In this document: in pieces, positions 8,117-15,842 of the stretch
Layout: every line of letters begins with the position of its first letter
Numbering within the stretch: the stretch's first letter is position 1
NCBI GenBank assembly: GCA_951812805.1
Contig: CATOSZ010000006.1
Span: 118,992-182,991, forward strand
Source of the DNA: an uncultured Alphaproteobacteria bacterium
GTDB taxonomy: Bacteria > Pseudomonadota > Alphaproteobacteria > GCA-2731375
Length of the DNA: 64,000 nt
Direction of reading: 5' to 3'
Notes under the pieces: generated by a model
What the model was told of the DNA's origin: nothing
The model's input: only the letters and a program-made list of their open reading frames with translations
Databases searched by the model: none
Program-made: the position numbers and the translations under genes

Positions 8117-9325
8117 ATGTGGGCGCTGTTGCGCTCGCGCGTCGGCGTCGTGTTGCCGACCATGGTGGTGATCCAGGCTTTCGGCACCATGTGCAGCTTC
8201 GCCGGCGCCGTCGTCGTGGTACGGGCGGCCGAGCCGCTCGGCGTCGAACCGACCCGGATCGGCGTCTATACCGCCGTGCTCTATGTCATCGCCATGCTGT
8301 CGGGGTTGGCATCGGGCGGCCTGCTCGTGCGCTTCGGCGTGATCCGTACCTGTCAGGGCTGCCTGCTGGCCGCCGCCCTCGGCCTGCTGCTCGCCGCGGT
8401 GGCGCCGGCCTGGCCGGTCGCCCTGCTGGCGGCGGTGCTGATCGGCAGCGCGATGGGGCCGTTGAATCCGGCAGGCTCCCTCATCCTCGCCCGCCACGCG
8501 CCCCCGGTCTGGCTGCCCTTCGTGTTTTCGGTCAAGCAGACGGGCACGCCGATCGGCGGCATGCTGGCGGGCCTGCTGTTGCCCCCGTTGATGGCGCTCT
8601 ACGACTGGCGCCTGGCGCTCGCCGCCCTGGCGGTCATTCCCCTGGTGACGCTGCTCGGCCTTCAAGGCCTTCGTCCCGGATTGGACGAGGACCGCGATCC
8701 CGCGCGCCGTCTCGACCTCGACGGCGTCCGCGATGCCTTGCGTGTCGTGCTCACCAGCCGGCCCCTGGCGATCCTGGCGGCGGCCGGCCTGGTCTATACC
8801 TTCGTGCAGATGGCCATTCTGAGTTTCATGGTGATCTTTCTCTCGGCCGAGAACGGCCTGTCGACCGCCTTTGCCGGTGGTGTCTTCGCGATCATCCACG
8901 GCTCCGCCGTGCCGGCCCGGGTGTTCTGGGGGGCGATCGCCGGTCGTCTCGTCACCAGCTGGGTCCTGCTCGGCGCGATCGGCCTGATGATGGCGGCGGG
9001 AATCCTCGCCATGAGCTTTTTCACGCCGGACTGGCCGTTCTGGGCGACCGCCGCGGTGGCGGTGGTCCTGGGCGCCAGCACCAACGGCGTGCTCGGCCTG
9101 CTGCTGGTCGAATTCGCCCGCCTGGCCCCAGGCGGCCGGATCGGCGAGGCGACCGGTGGCGGCCAGTTCTTCCTGTTCTTCGGCATCGTCACCGGCCCGC
9201 CGCTCTTCGCCCTGGTGGTGGAACAGGGCGGCGGCTATACGAACGCCTTCCACATGATCGCCGGCCTCGCCCTGCTGGCCGGCCTCGCCCTGCTGGCGAC
9301 GGCCCGTTTCGGCCGCGTGGTCTGA
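8117..9325 (+). CDS. MFS transporter
   Basis: This 402-residue inner-membrane permease has 12 predicted hydrophobic helices (for example LLLAAVAPAWPVALLAAVLIGSA and the final helix FHMIAGLALLAGLALLATARF). The start is set at ATG 8117, behind GGAGG at 8104-8108. A GTG at 7922 would add 65 unrelated residues and run through the divergent promoter region. It is transcribed away from the PrpD/dehydrogenase pair, with 214 bp between starts. Substrate unknown; a carboxylate is a guess from context. Confidence 0.85.
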   Translation: MWALLRSRVGVVLPTMVVIQAFGTMCSFAGAVVVVRAAEPLGVEPTRIGVYTAVLYVIAMLSGLASGGLLVRFGVIRTCQGCLLAAALGLLLAAVAPAWPVALLAAVLIGSAMGPLNPAGSLILARHAPPVWLPFVFSVKQTGTPIGGMLAGLLLPPLMALYDWRLALAALAVIPLVTLLGLQGLRPGLDEDRDPARRLDLDGVRDALRVVLTSRPLAILAAAGLVYTFVQMAILSFMVIFLSAENGLSTAFAGGVFAIIHGSAVPARVFWGAIAGRLVTSWVLLGAIGLMMAAGILAMSFFTPDWPFWATAAVAVVLGASTNGVLGLLLVEFARLAPGGRIGEATGGGQFFLFFGIVTGPPLFALVVEQGGGYTNAFHMIAGLALLAGLALLATARFGRVV

Positions 9326-9334
9326 CGGCGAGGC

Positions 9335-10756
9335 TCAACGGCGTGGGCAATCGCGTCGTAGATCCGCCTTGGCGACCGCCTCGGTGATGGTGGCGATCCG
9401 CGTCGGGGTACAGCCTGTCCCCGTCTTGTGTCCGCGACACATTGCGAGATAGCGGCGTCCACTGTCGGCCAGCTCGCAATCGGCGGAGAGGTCGAGTGCC
9501 CGGGACAACCAATAGCGATGATGGGTATTGTTTGGCTCGAGGGCGACGGCGGCACGGTAGTCGGGCAGGGCCTCGGCGTAGCGTTTGTCACGATAGAGAA
9601 GCGCGGCCCGCGCCATCCGGATCCAGGCATGGTCGTGGCCATAGGTCATGGCCTGGTTTAAATCGTCCAGGGCTTGTGCGGGATAGCCGAGCTTGTCGAG
9701 CAGCTCGGCCCGGCGGGCACGGGAAAGCGGGTCGAGGACGTCGAGTGCGACCGCCAGGTTCAGGTCTTCGAGCGCCCGGCCGAGATGGTTCTGCTTGCGA
9801 TGCCGCCAGGCCCGAGATTCGAGGACCAAGGGGTCGTGCGGCAGCAGGGAAAGGGCCTCTTCGAAATCCTGGAGTGCAGCACCGTCAAGTCCGAGATAGC
9901 CGCGATAGCGACCGCGCGCATGCAGATACAGCGGATCGAGGCCGGCCCGAAGCGCCTCGTCCATCAAGGCGACGGCCCGGGCTTCGTCGTTCTTCGCGGA
10001 GGCGCCCTCGGCACGGGAATGCGAGATGAAGCCATAGAGCCATTGAAATCGATGATCCTGGCCATGCCGGCGGCGCAACCGCGTGATCACGTTCTTCATC
10101 TGTTCGATGTTGCCATGCCACTTCGGCTGCAAGGCGCGAAGCGTCTGGTGCGCGACGGCGGCGCTGTCGGGGGCGGCGGTCCAGGCGGCGAGGATTCGCT
10201 CGCGAACCTTTGCGCTCGGCCCGGCTGCCGTCGATACGTTGATCAACATGGCATGGGCGACCGTGGCACCGGGATCGAGTTGCAGCGCGTATTCGAGGTC
10301 GCGGACGGCCAGCAGCAAGGGGCGGCGCATCCTGGTGAAACGGCGGTTGCTGGTCTTGCGGGCCACCCGACTGCCGCGTTCGGCCCAAGTGAGGTGGCGA
10401 TAGTGAAAGCCGCGGGCGATCCACGGAATGGCGGAACGCGATCGGCTCGCGACCCAGCGATCGAGATGAGGCAGCAGGTTCGGATCGCTGTTTTCGAAGG
10501 CGCCATAGGTTCGGAACACGGCGACATCGCTGATTCTGCCGGCCCTCGCGGCCTCGTGGTAGCGGGCAATAATGGCTTCGAGCGCTTCGTAGTCGCCGCT
10601 GCCGAGCGTTTGCAGCAAGCCGAGCCGATCGGGATGACCGTATGGCGCCACCTGGGCGCGCAGCGCGGTATGGATCGTGCCAACTTGCGCGAGGACGATG
10701 AGTATTACGAGGCGTCCCACCATACCTTTCGCACTACTCTTCGGCCCTGTCGCCAT
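9335..10756 (-). CDS. Secreted or membrane-anchored TPR-repeat protein
   Basis: The protein has about 473 residues. A basic N-terminus followed by a hydrophobic stretch (GRLVILIVLAQVG) suggests a signal peptide or anchor. The first half has a helical region typical of DUF4034-like proteins; the second half (~250-440) is a set of TPRs (ALEDLNLAVALDVLDPLSRARRAELL, ALPDYRAAVALEPNNTHHRYWLS). Four late Cys residues could form disulfides in the periplasm. It starts 15 bp after the unrecognised 118-residue gene on the same strand. Function not recognised. Confidence 0.7.
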   Translation of the reverse strand: MATGPKSSAKGMVGRLVILIVLAQVGTIHTALRAQVAPYGHPDRLGLLQTLGSGDYEALEAIIARYHEAARAGRISDVAVFRTYGAFENSDPNLLPHLDRWVASRSRSAIPWIARGFHYRHLTWAERGSRVARKTSNRRFTRMRRPLLLAVRDLEYALQLDPGATVAHAMLINVSTAAGPSAKVRERILAAWTAAPDSAAVAHQTLRALQPKWHGNIEQMKNVITRLRRRHGQDHRFQWLYGFISHSRAEGASAKNDEARAVALMDEALRAGLDPLYLHARGRYRGYLGLDGAALQDFEEALSLLPHDPLVLESRAWRHRKQNHLGRALEDLNLAVALDVLDPLSRARRAELLDKLGYPAQALDDLNQAMTYGHDHAWIRMARAALLYRDKRYAEALPDYRAAVALEPNNTHHRYWLSRALDLSADCELADSGRRYLAMCRGHKTGTGCTPTRIATITEAVAKADLRRDCPRR

Positions 10757-10771
10757 CGCCGGTTCGTCCCG

Positions 10772-11128
10772 TCAGGAGAGTTTTTCGCGAAGCAAGGCGA
10801 TGAAGTCGTTGAGGGGACGATGGTAGTGCACGGAAATTTCGCCTTCCGTCAAACCGAATGCCGGCCTTCGATAGACGCGCCGTAGGTGCTCGATCAAGGC
10901 CTGGACGTCTTCTTGCCAGGCCTGTCGACTCATGACGCGTTCGGGCGGGGCCGGCAGATCGGGCGCGCGTGCGCCCGTGATGTATCTGATGTCGAAATCT
11001 TTCACGTGTTTCAAATATCTGTTCCGATCGGACGAGTTCGGCCGATCTCGAAATGCCGGCGGCCGCGCCGGAGCGACGATGCGCGATCCCCATGGCGGCA
11101 AATCGGCGCGGGCCTGTTGTGGGATCAT
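10772..11128 (-). CDS. Hypothetical protein (118 aa)
   Basis: I do not recognise this protein. The best-looking part is the C-terminal ~55 residues (WQEDVQALIEHLRRVY, then LNDFIALLREKLS), which looks like a small helical protein. The N-terminal half is Pro/Arg-rich, so a later start such as the in-frame ATG at MSRQAWQ is possible. It lies just upstream of the TPR gene at 9335-10756 and probably shares its transcript. Alternative frames here are more arginine-rich and less protein-like. Confidence 0.45.
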   Translation of the reverse strand: MIPQQARADLPPWGSRIVAPARPPAFRDRPNSSDRNRYLKHVKDFDIRYITGARAPDLPAPPERVMSRQAWQEDVQALIEHLRRVYRRPAFGLTEGEISVHYHRPLNDFIALLREKLS

Positions 11129-11673
11129 GGGGTCGAATGTACCTCCCGATTCTCGAATTCCGGGGCTCCGAACGACAGCGACTCAAGCAATGGTTTCGCG
11201 AGCGCCGGTGTCTCGGCTCGAAATCACAAAGTCGAAGGTTGCACTGCGCGCGCTATTTCATCGTGAATCTTGCTGACATCTAACAGTCGTAAAAATTGTG
11301 GAACTGATGTCTCACGCTAGATTCACGTTGTGCCGGCAAGAATGGCGATGTCGAAACGGGGGAGGGTTCGACATGCCGGGCGGCGTCATGTGCCTGTTAC
11401 CACGCCATGCGCAGACAGGCGTCCATGGCGTGTGCGTGTTTCCGGGTTTTATAGCGGCTGCGCCAACCCATGCGGTGACGCGGCCCCGTCGTGCTGCTCC
11501 GGATCGGCGATGGCGCGGCAATGACGACAAGACCGGAACGATCCCTCAACTCCCGCCTCGGCCGCGAGCGGCCGGTGGCCTCCTTCGATCCCATGCGCTT
11601 TTCATCGACCGGGTCGGACGGGGCAGCGGTGCGTCATTCGAGAGTGGAAACGAACCATACCAAGGAGATAGTC
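11129..11673. other. Gene-free interval with an interrupted palindrome
   Basis: No convincing gene lies in these 545 bp; the open frames are arginine-rich artefacts. The stretch around 11260-11330 is notably richer in A/T than its surroundings and holds a long interrupted inverted repeat. The right side carries the ribosome site for the gene at 11674. No strong sigma70 promoter was found by eye. Confidence 0.6.
11262..11327. repeat. Interrupted palindrome (long imperfect inverted repeat)
   Basis: The outer arms CGTGAATCT (11262-11270) and AGATTCACG (11319-11327) are exact reverse complements. Inner GACATC (11275-11280) and GATGTC (11306-11311) pair as well, with a small bulge between. CAGT (11284-11287) pairs with ACTG (11303-11306). 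The loop is A/T-rich. It could be an operator, a structured RNA or the remains of a small mobile element. Confidence 0.6.
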
Positions 11674-12159
11674 ATGGCATTGAGCAAGAAAGAGCTTGAA
11701 GAGCTGAAGGAAGCGATCGCAGAGGCGACGGACCTGCGTGTCAAACCCAAGGACGGGAAATATGGTGATCTCGGCCGCAAGGTCATCGAATGGGCGACGA
11801 AACAGAACAAGCAGCCCAAACTCGGCCCGGGCGGCGTCGTCGTCGACGTCGACAAGCTGCGCAAGGAACTCGAGCCCTATTTCGACAATCTGCCCACCCA
11901 CATCAAGCGGGTGATCTTCGTGCAGCCGGGACCGGACGAGTATTATATCCGCCTGCCGGCGGAACGGTTGGTGGGGCTCTCGCGGCGGATCTTCGATCTG
12001 CTCGACAAGGCGTCGAAGAAACAGCGCGAGGAAATCCATTACTACTACCCGATTCCGGGCTTCTATAAGGAACGCTACGAAAGTGGTGGGACCAAGCCTT
12101 CGGACGGTGAACTGCTCGACGCCCGGGTGGGCGACTACACCTTCGCGCATTGCGCCTAG
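11674..12159 (+). CDS. Hypothetical protein (161 aa)
   Basis: I do not recognise this protein. The ATG at 11674 follows a clear AAGGAGA ribosome site at 11662-11668, which decides the start. The N-terminal ~55 residues are highly charged and Lys/Glu-rich (LSKKELEELKEAIAEATD). The middle is a compact mixed domain (THIKRVIFVQPGPDEYYIRLP). The tail holds aromatic residues (IHYYYPIPGFYKERY), and the only Cys is the penultimate residue (TFAHCA). It converges on the SARP/TPR gene with 4 bp between stops. It is probably cytosolic; no signal peptide is seen. A link to the YcaO enzyme nearby is speculative. Confidence 0.75.
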   Translation: MALSKKELEELKEAIAEATDLRVKPKDGKYGDLGRKVIEWATKQNKQPKLGPGGVVVDVDKLRKELEPYFDNLPTHIKRVIFVQPGPDEYYIRLPAERLVGLSRRIFDLLDKASKKQREEIHYYYPIPGFYKERYESGGTKPSDGELLDARVGDYTFAHCA

Positions 12160-12163
12160 GGGA

Positions 12164-14314
12164 TTAGGGCGTGGCGACGGCGCTTGCGGCTTCGAGTCCG
12201 GTCCGCAGGTGTCGTCGCGCGCTTTCGTTCTGGATCGGGAAACAGTGCAGCAGCCACTCGCGCGCCGCGACATCGACGAGCTGCTCCGTGCCGGTCCACA
12301 GTGGCGCGATCAATTCCATGAAGCGTTGGTAGGCGGCCCGGGCCCCCGCCGCGTCGCCCATGTGGGCAAGCGCCGCGGCCTTCCAGGCGAGCAGATAGTG
12401 GACGTGTTCGCCGGCACGGTCCGCCGCGTCGACGCAGCCGTCGAGGTCGCCGAGTTGGTATTTCACGCCGGCGAGATAGGCCCATTGGAGCGCCGTCAGA
12501 TTGGGGGCGAACTGCAGGGCCTGGTTGGCGAGCAGCTCGGCCTCCGGCAACGCGTCGGCGTAGGCCAGGCCCAGCGCGGCCGAGACCAGGGTCCAGATGT
12601 CATGGCCGTTCAGGTCGCAGGCCATGCCATGGTGCAGCACGGACTGGTCGAAGCGGTCGTTCATTGCATAGGCCCAGCCGAGGCAGAGCTGGGCCCGGGA
12701 ATCCAGCGGATCGAGGGCGACGGCGCGGCGCGCCAGCTCGAGCGAGCGGCGGTGGCGCTCCGCGTTGCGGTAGGTGCCGGGACAGACGATGTGCACGGAA
12801 TTCAGCAGCTGGACGAGGCTGCTGTAACTCGGCGAGAAGCCGGGGGCTTCGGCGATGATCTCCTGAAACGAGCGGACGGCGGCTTCATGCGAGTCGGGCT
12901 GCCAATTGTAGATCCGCGTCTGCCCGCGCAGCCAGCGGTCGTAGATGTCCAGCGAGACGCTGGGATGCTCGGCGATCCGTGAAATGCGCCCGACCGACAG
13001 ATAGACGCTGAGCGAAACGCAGACCCGCCACAGCACATGACGCCGCGCGGCGAACCAGCTGTCGAGCGAGAGATCGATGTTCTCGCTCCAGATATAGTGC
13101 TGGGTGGCGGCATCCTTCAGCGTGATCACCAGATGAAGCTCGTCGTCGTCCTCGAAGTAGGCGCCTTCGAGTTCGTAGGCGACCGTCGTTTCGTTGCCGC
13201 CTCTCTCGCCGCCCGCATCCGTGAGCACGGCCTTGGTGGCCAGCGGATCGGTCTCGACCACGACCCACTCCCGGAACCGAACCAGCGACGAGATCAGGTC
13301 GCGCCGGAAGCCGTCGATCAGGTACAGCTCTTGTCCCCAAGGGCCGCCCTGCACGAAGTTGGCGATGCCGATCACCGGCAGGCGCATGAACGGCGCGAGG
13401 TTGTCGCCCGGCGGGCCCGCGTCCGGATCGAGCGGCGCCACGGCGAGGTCCGGTGCCAGGGCCGCGGCCGGGTCAGCCGTATCCCCCGATGCGCCGGCGT
13501 TGGTTTCGCCGGCCTCGAAATAGGTCCCCGATTTGATCGCTGCGATGAGGTTCGCGGTCTCGTCCGCGGGCTCCATGTCGTACTGCTCGCCGAGCAGGTC
13601 CCAGAGTGTGTTGTATTGCTCGAGGGCGGCCGAGATCTTGCCCATATCGGCGTGATGGCGGATCAGGTACCGATGCGCCTCCTCGTGGGTGGGATCGATC
13701 TGCGTGAGGGCGGTGGCCGCATCGCGCGCGTCGGAGGGGTTAGGCGCGCCACGCATGAGCTGTTCGAGCTGCGCCGAGAGATCGTTGCCCCAACGCTGAC
13801 GGACCACCTGGAGCCAACTGGCGAACGCGGGATCGAGGTCCTCGAAGCCGTAGAGGATCCGTTCCGGCCGGGCGGAGCCTTCGACGAGGGGCAGGGGTAT
13901 CGTGCCGTCGTCGAGGCGTGCGCGCATGGCGAAGAGATCGACGGAGACGGCCGCGCCGTCGAGGTGGATGTCACGCCGGGACGTGGTGAGGCCGGAAAAG
14001 CCGATGCCTTCGAAGGTATCGCGCAGCTGTTTCACGCACTGGCGAAGCGAGGCGCGGGCCTGTGCCTCGCTCCGATCGCTCCATAGTAATCCGGCGAGAC
14101 GCTCGCGCGTTTCGATCCCGTTCTTCGCCAGGGCGAGATGTGCTAGAACGCCCATGGCTTTGCGGCTGGAGATTTGGACAAGGGTCCCGTCGGCGTGTCT
14201 CAAGGCGGCATCTTCGAACAATTCGAGATGCAACCGATTATCGGAGTCGTTCCGATCTGCCACGCACGCCCCCAACCGGATGTTGCTCAACCTACATTGT
14301 GAAATATTTGACAC
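12164..14314 (-). CDS. SARP-type transcriptional regulator with BTAD, TolB-like and TPR domains
   Basis: This is a 716-residue regulator. Residues ~28-130 form an OmpR/SARP winged helix (SSRKAMGVLAHLALA ... TRERLAGLLWSD ... ARASLRQCVKQLRD), and ~135-270 a bacterial transcriptional activation domain (DPTHEEAHRYLIRHHADMGKISAALEQYN). A TolB-like domain follows (~310-450, LYLIDGFRRDLISSL), and TPRs fill the C-terminal ~250 residues. SARPs usually activate secondary-metabolite operons in actinobacteria; large TPR-bearing forms occur in proteobacteria. It starts 15 bp after the YcaO gene stop, so the two are one operon. The likely target is that operon or its divergent neighbour, by inference. Confidence 0.82.
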   Translation of the reverse strand: MSNISQCRLSNIRLGACVADRNDSDNRLHLELFEDAALRHADGTLVQISSRKAMGVLAHLALAKNGIETRERLAGLLWSDRSEAQARASLRQCVKQLRDTFEGIGFSGLTTSRRDIHLDGAAVSVDLFAMRARLDDGTIPLPLVEGSARPERILYGFEDLDPAFASWLQVVRQRWGNDLSAQLEQLMRGAPNPSDARDAATALTQIDPTHEEAHRYLIRHHADMGKISAALEQYNTLWDLLGEQYDMEPADETANLIAAIKSGTYFEAGETNAGASGDTADPAAALAPDLAVAPLDPDAGPPGDNLAPFMRLPVIGIANFVQGGPWGQELYLIDGFRRDLISSLVRFREWVVVETDPLATKAVLTDAGGERGGNETTVAYELEGAYFEDDDELHLVITLKDAATQHYIWSENIDLSLDSWFAARRHVLWRVCVSLSVYLSVGRISRIAEHPSVSLDIYDRWLRGQTRIYNWQPDSHEAAVRSFQEIIAEAPGFSPSYSSLVQLLNSVHIVCPGTYRNAERHRRSLELARRAVALDPLDSRAQLCLGWAYAMNDRFDQSVLHHGMACDLNGHDIWTLVSAALGLAYADALPEAELLANQALQFAPNLTALQWAYLAGVKYQLGDLDGCVDAADRAGEHVHYLLAWKAAALAHMGDAAGARAAYQRFMELIAPLWTGTEQLVDVAAREWLLHCFPIQNESARRHLRTGLEAASAVATP

Positions 14315-14329
14315 ACTAACGAACCGCGA

Positions 14330-15688
14330 TCAAATCGGCGCTGGCACACTGAGCAACTGCTGCAAATCGATACCGCTCTCCCGGACCCGGGCGGCGAGGC
14401 GCTTGCTGTGCCACGCCGGATCGGCCGATTGCAGGCCTGGGACGAGAACCCGGACCACTGGAATGGCGAGCGAAGATCGGGTGAGATTAATTTCATATGC
14501 AACAAAATTTTGAGCGCGCAATCGTCCACAAAGAATAGATGCCAGGTCAACGCCCGACACGGCTTCATGTCGATTGGCGCTGCCGTACGGCGGTTGCAAT
14601 CGGGGGTGGTTGTCCAGTGAAAGATGGCGCCAACGATCATGCCATCGCCGCTCCGTCGTGTTCAGCCCATCGATGCCGCGATTGTGAACGGCGCGACGCA
14701 TGAGGTCTTGCGCGACTTCCATCTGGCACATTTCGAGAAAGGCGCCGCGCAGCGCCGCCGGCATGTCCAGGCCGGCGGCGAAGCCCGCGACGACGGCGCT
14801 GCCGTCGTCTTCGGCGGAGAGGCAGGCCACGGTCGCCACGGCGAACTCACTCGTGAGGTCGAGGAACCAATGGGGCCGGCCGGCGGCCGGCCTGACACGT
14901 TCGGCGAGACGCGTCGCCCCGCCGTCGTCGAGCCGGTCTTCCGAGATCCGCCCGGCTTCGCCGCCGCCGTACCACCAGAGTGCGATCGCGTCGCGTTCGA
15001 TGACTTCGAGCAGGCCACCCGTTCGCGCGGCGGCGAGGTCCGGGCCGGCACCGCAACCGTTGCTTTCGGCCCGACGACGACCGTGCCGCAGCGCCGCGGG
15101 CCGGCGCAGGCAGAGTTCCAGCGGCACGGCCCGACGGGCGTCGTCGACGAGGGCACGGGCTTCGATCCATTCCAGCCCGCCCAACGCGTCGGGGGCGATG
15201 GCGAGACCGGCGGCGAACCAGTCCGCCTCGCCCCGGCGTATAGCGTCGCCCCGCGCCGCCACCGCGTCTAGGCGCCGGCGGGCATCGTCCTCCGGCCATT
15301 CGAGGAAGGCCAGGTGTTCCGCCGCCTCACCGATGCAGCTCTCGAAGGCCGAGCGTGGCGTGAGGCCGCGACCGGCGGGGTTCAGCACGCCCGGCGCATC
15401 GGCGGTAAGGCCGAAGCGCGCGGGCGAAACCTGTCCACCATAGAGCCGTGCGCCGGGCGATTGCGGCATGGGCAGGGAGAACACGCGATCCATGCGCGCC
15501 GCCAGCCGCAACAGAGCCGTCCGGTTCTCTTGCGCTGTCGCATCGGTGGCATCGCCATTCTCATCGAGATAGTCGAGGGCGAGGAGGAAGCGGTGCGCCT
15601 TGGCGAGAAGGGCCCGGTCGGACGTCGGCGGCGGGCTCGCGCCGCGTTCGAGCAGCGCGTGGCATACCTCGAATAAATGTTCCGTCAT
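14330..15688 (-). CDS. YcaO-domain protein (ATP-dependent peptide cyclodehydratase family)
   Basis: The protein has 452 residues from the chosen ATG at 15688 (MTEHLFEV); a farther upstream start would add 52 Arg-rich residues and consume the divergent promoter region. The YcaO ATP/Mg-binding signatures are visible: S117-x3-E121-x2-E124, E228-x2-E231-R232-D233 (LLEVIERDA), E319-x2-Q322 and VVRVLVPGL at 411-419. YcaO enzymes phosphorylate backbone amides to make azolines, thioamides or amidines in RiPPs and methanogen MCR. The C-terminus ends VPAPI, a partial form of the PxPxP tail of azoline-forming members. No E1-like partner, TfuA or dehydrogenase gene is in the window, so the substrate is unknown. 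Confidence 0.85.
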   Translation of the reverse strand: MTEHLFEVCHALLERGASPPPTSDRALLAKAHRFLLALDYLDENGDATDATAQENRTALLRLAARMDRVFSLPMPQSPGARLYGGQVSPARFGLTADAPGVLNPAGRGLTPRSAFESCIGEAAEHLAFLEWPEDDARRRLDAVAARGDAIRRGEADWFAAGLAIAPDALGGLEWIEARALVDDARRAVPLELCLRRPAALRHGRRRAESNGCGAGPDLAAARTGGLLEVIERDAIALWWYGGGEAGRISEDRLDDGGATRLAERVRPAAGRPHWFLDLTSEFAVATVACLSAEDDGSAVVAGFAAGLDMPAALRGAFLEMCQMEVAQDLMRRAVHNRGIDGLNTTERRWHDRWRHLSLDNHPRLQPPYGSANRHEAVSGVDLASILCGRLRAQNFVAYEINLTRSSLAIPVVRVLVPGLQSADPAWHSKRLAARVRESGIDLQQLLSVPAPI

Positions 15689-15842
15689 CGCGTTGCCGCC
15701 TGACTTCGCCGTTGCCCGTCGGATCATACGACGCCTGGGGTCGCGACCGAAGCCGCCGGTGTCCCCTGGACCGGATGTCGCGGGACGGGTATCTCTTTGC
15801 TCACCGGTCTTTCGGACGGGCGCGGAGCGACGAGGGGGTATC
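15689..15842. promoter_or_regulatory. Divergent promoter region between the YcaO operon and the BVMO gene
   Basis: These 154 bp separate the two start codons and must hold both promoters if the starts are right. No strong consensus hexamers stand out by eye. A SARP-bound direct repeat might be expected here if the regulator controls its own operon; I do not see a clear one. Confidence 0.4.

Noticed and set aside
11298..11699. 133-codon plus-strand frame before the 161-residue gene
   Set aside because: Arginine-, proline- and glycine-rich with no ribosome site, overlapping the good start at 11674 in another frame.
14314..14330. Short RiPP precursor gene between YcaO and the SARP gene
   Set aside because: Only 15 bp separate them; no small open frame fits. 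Nearby short frames are shadows of the larger genes.
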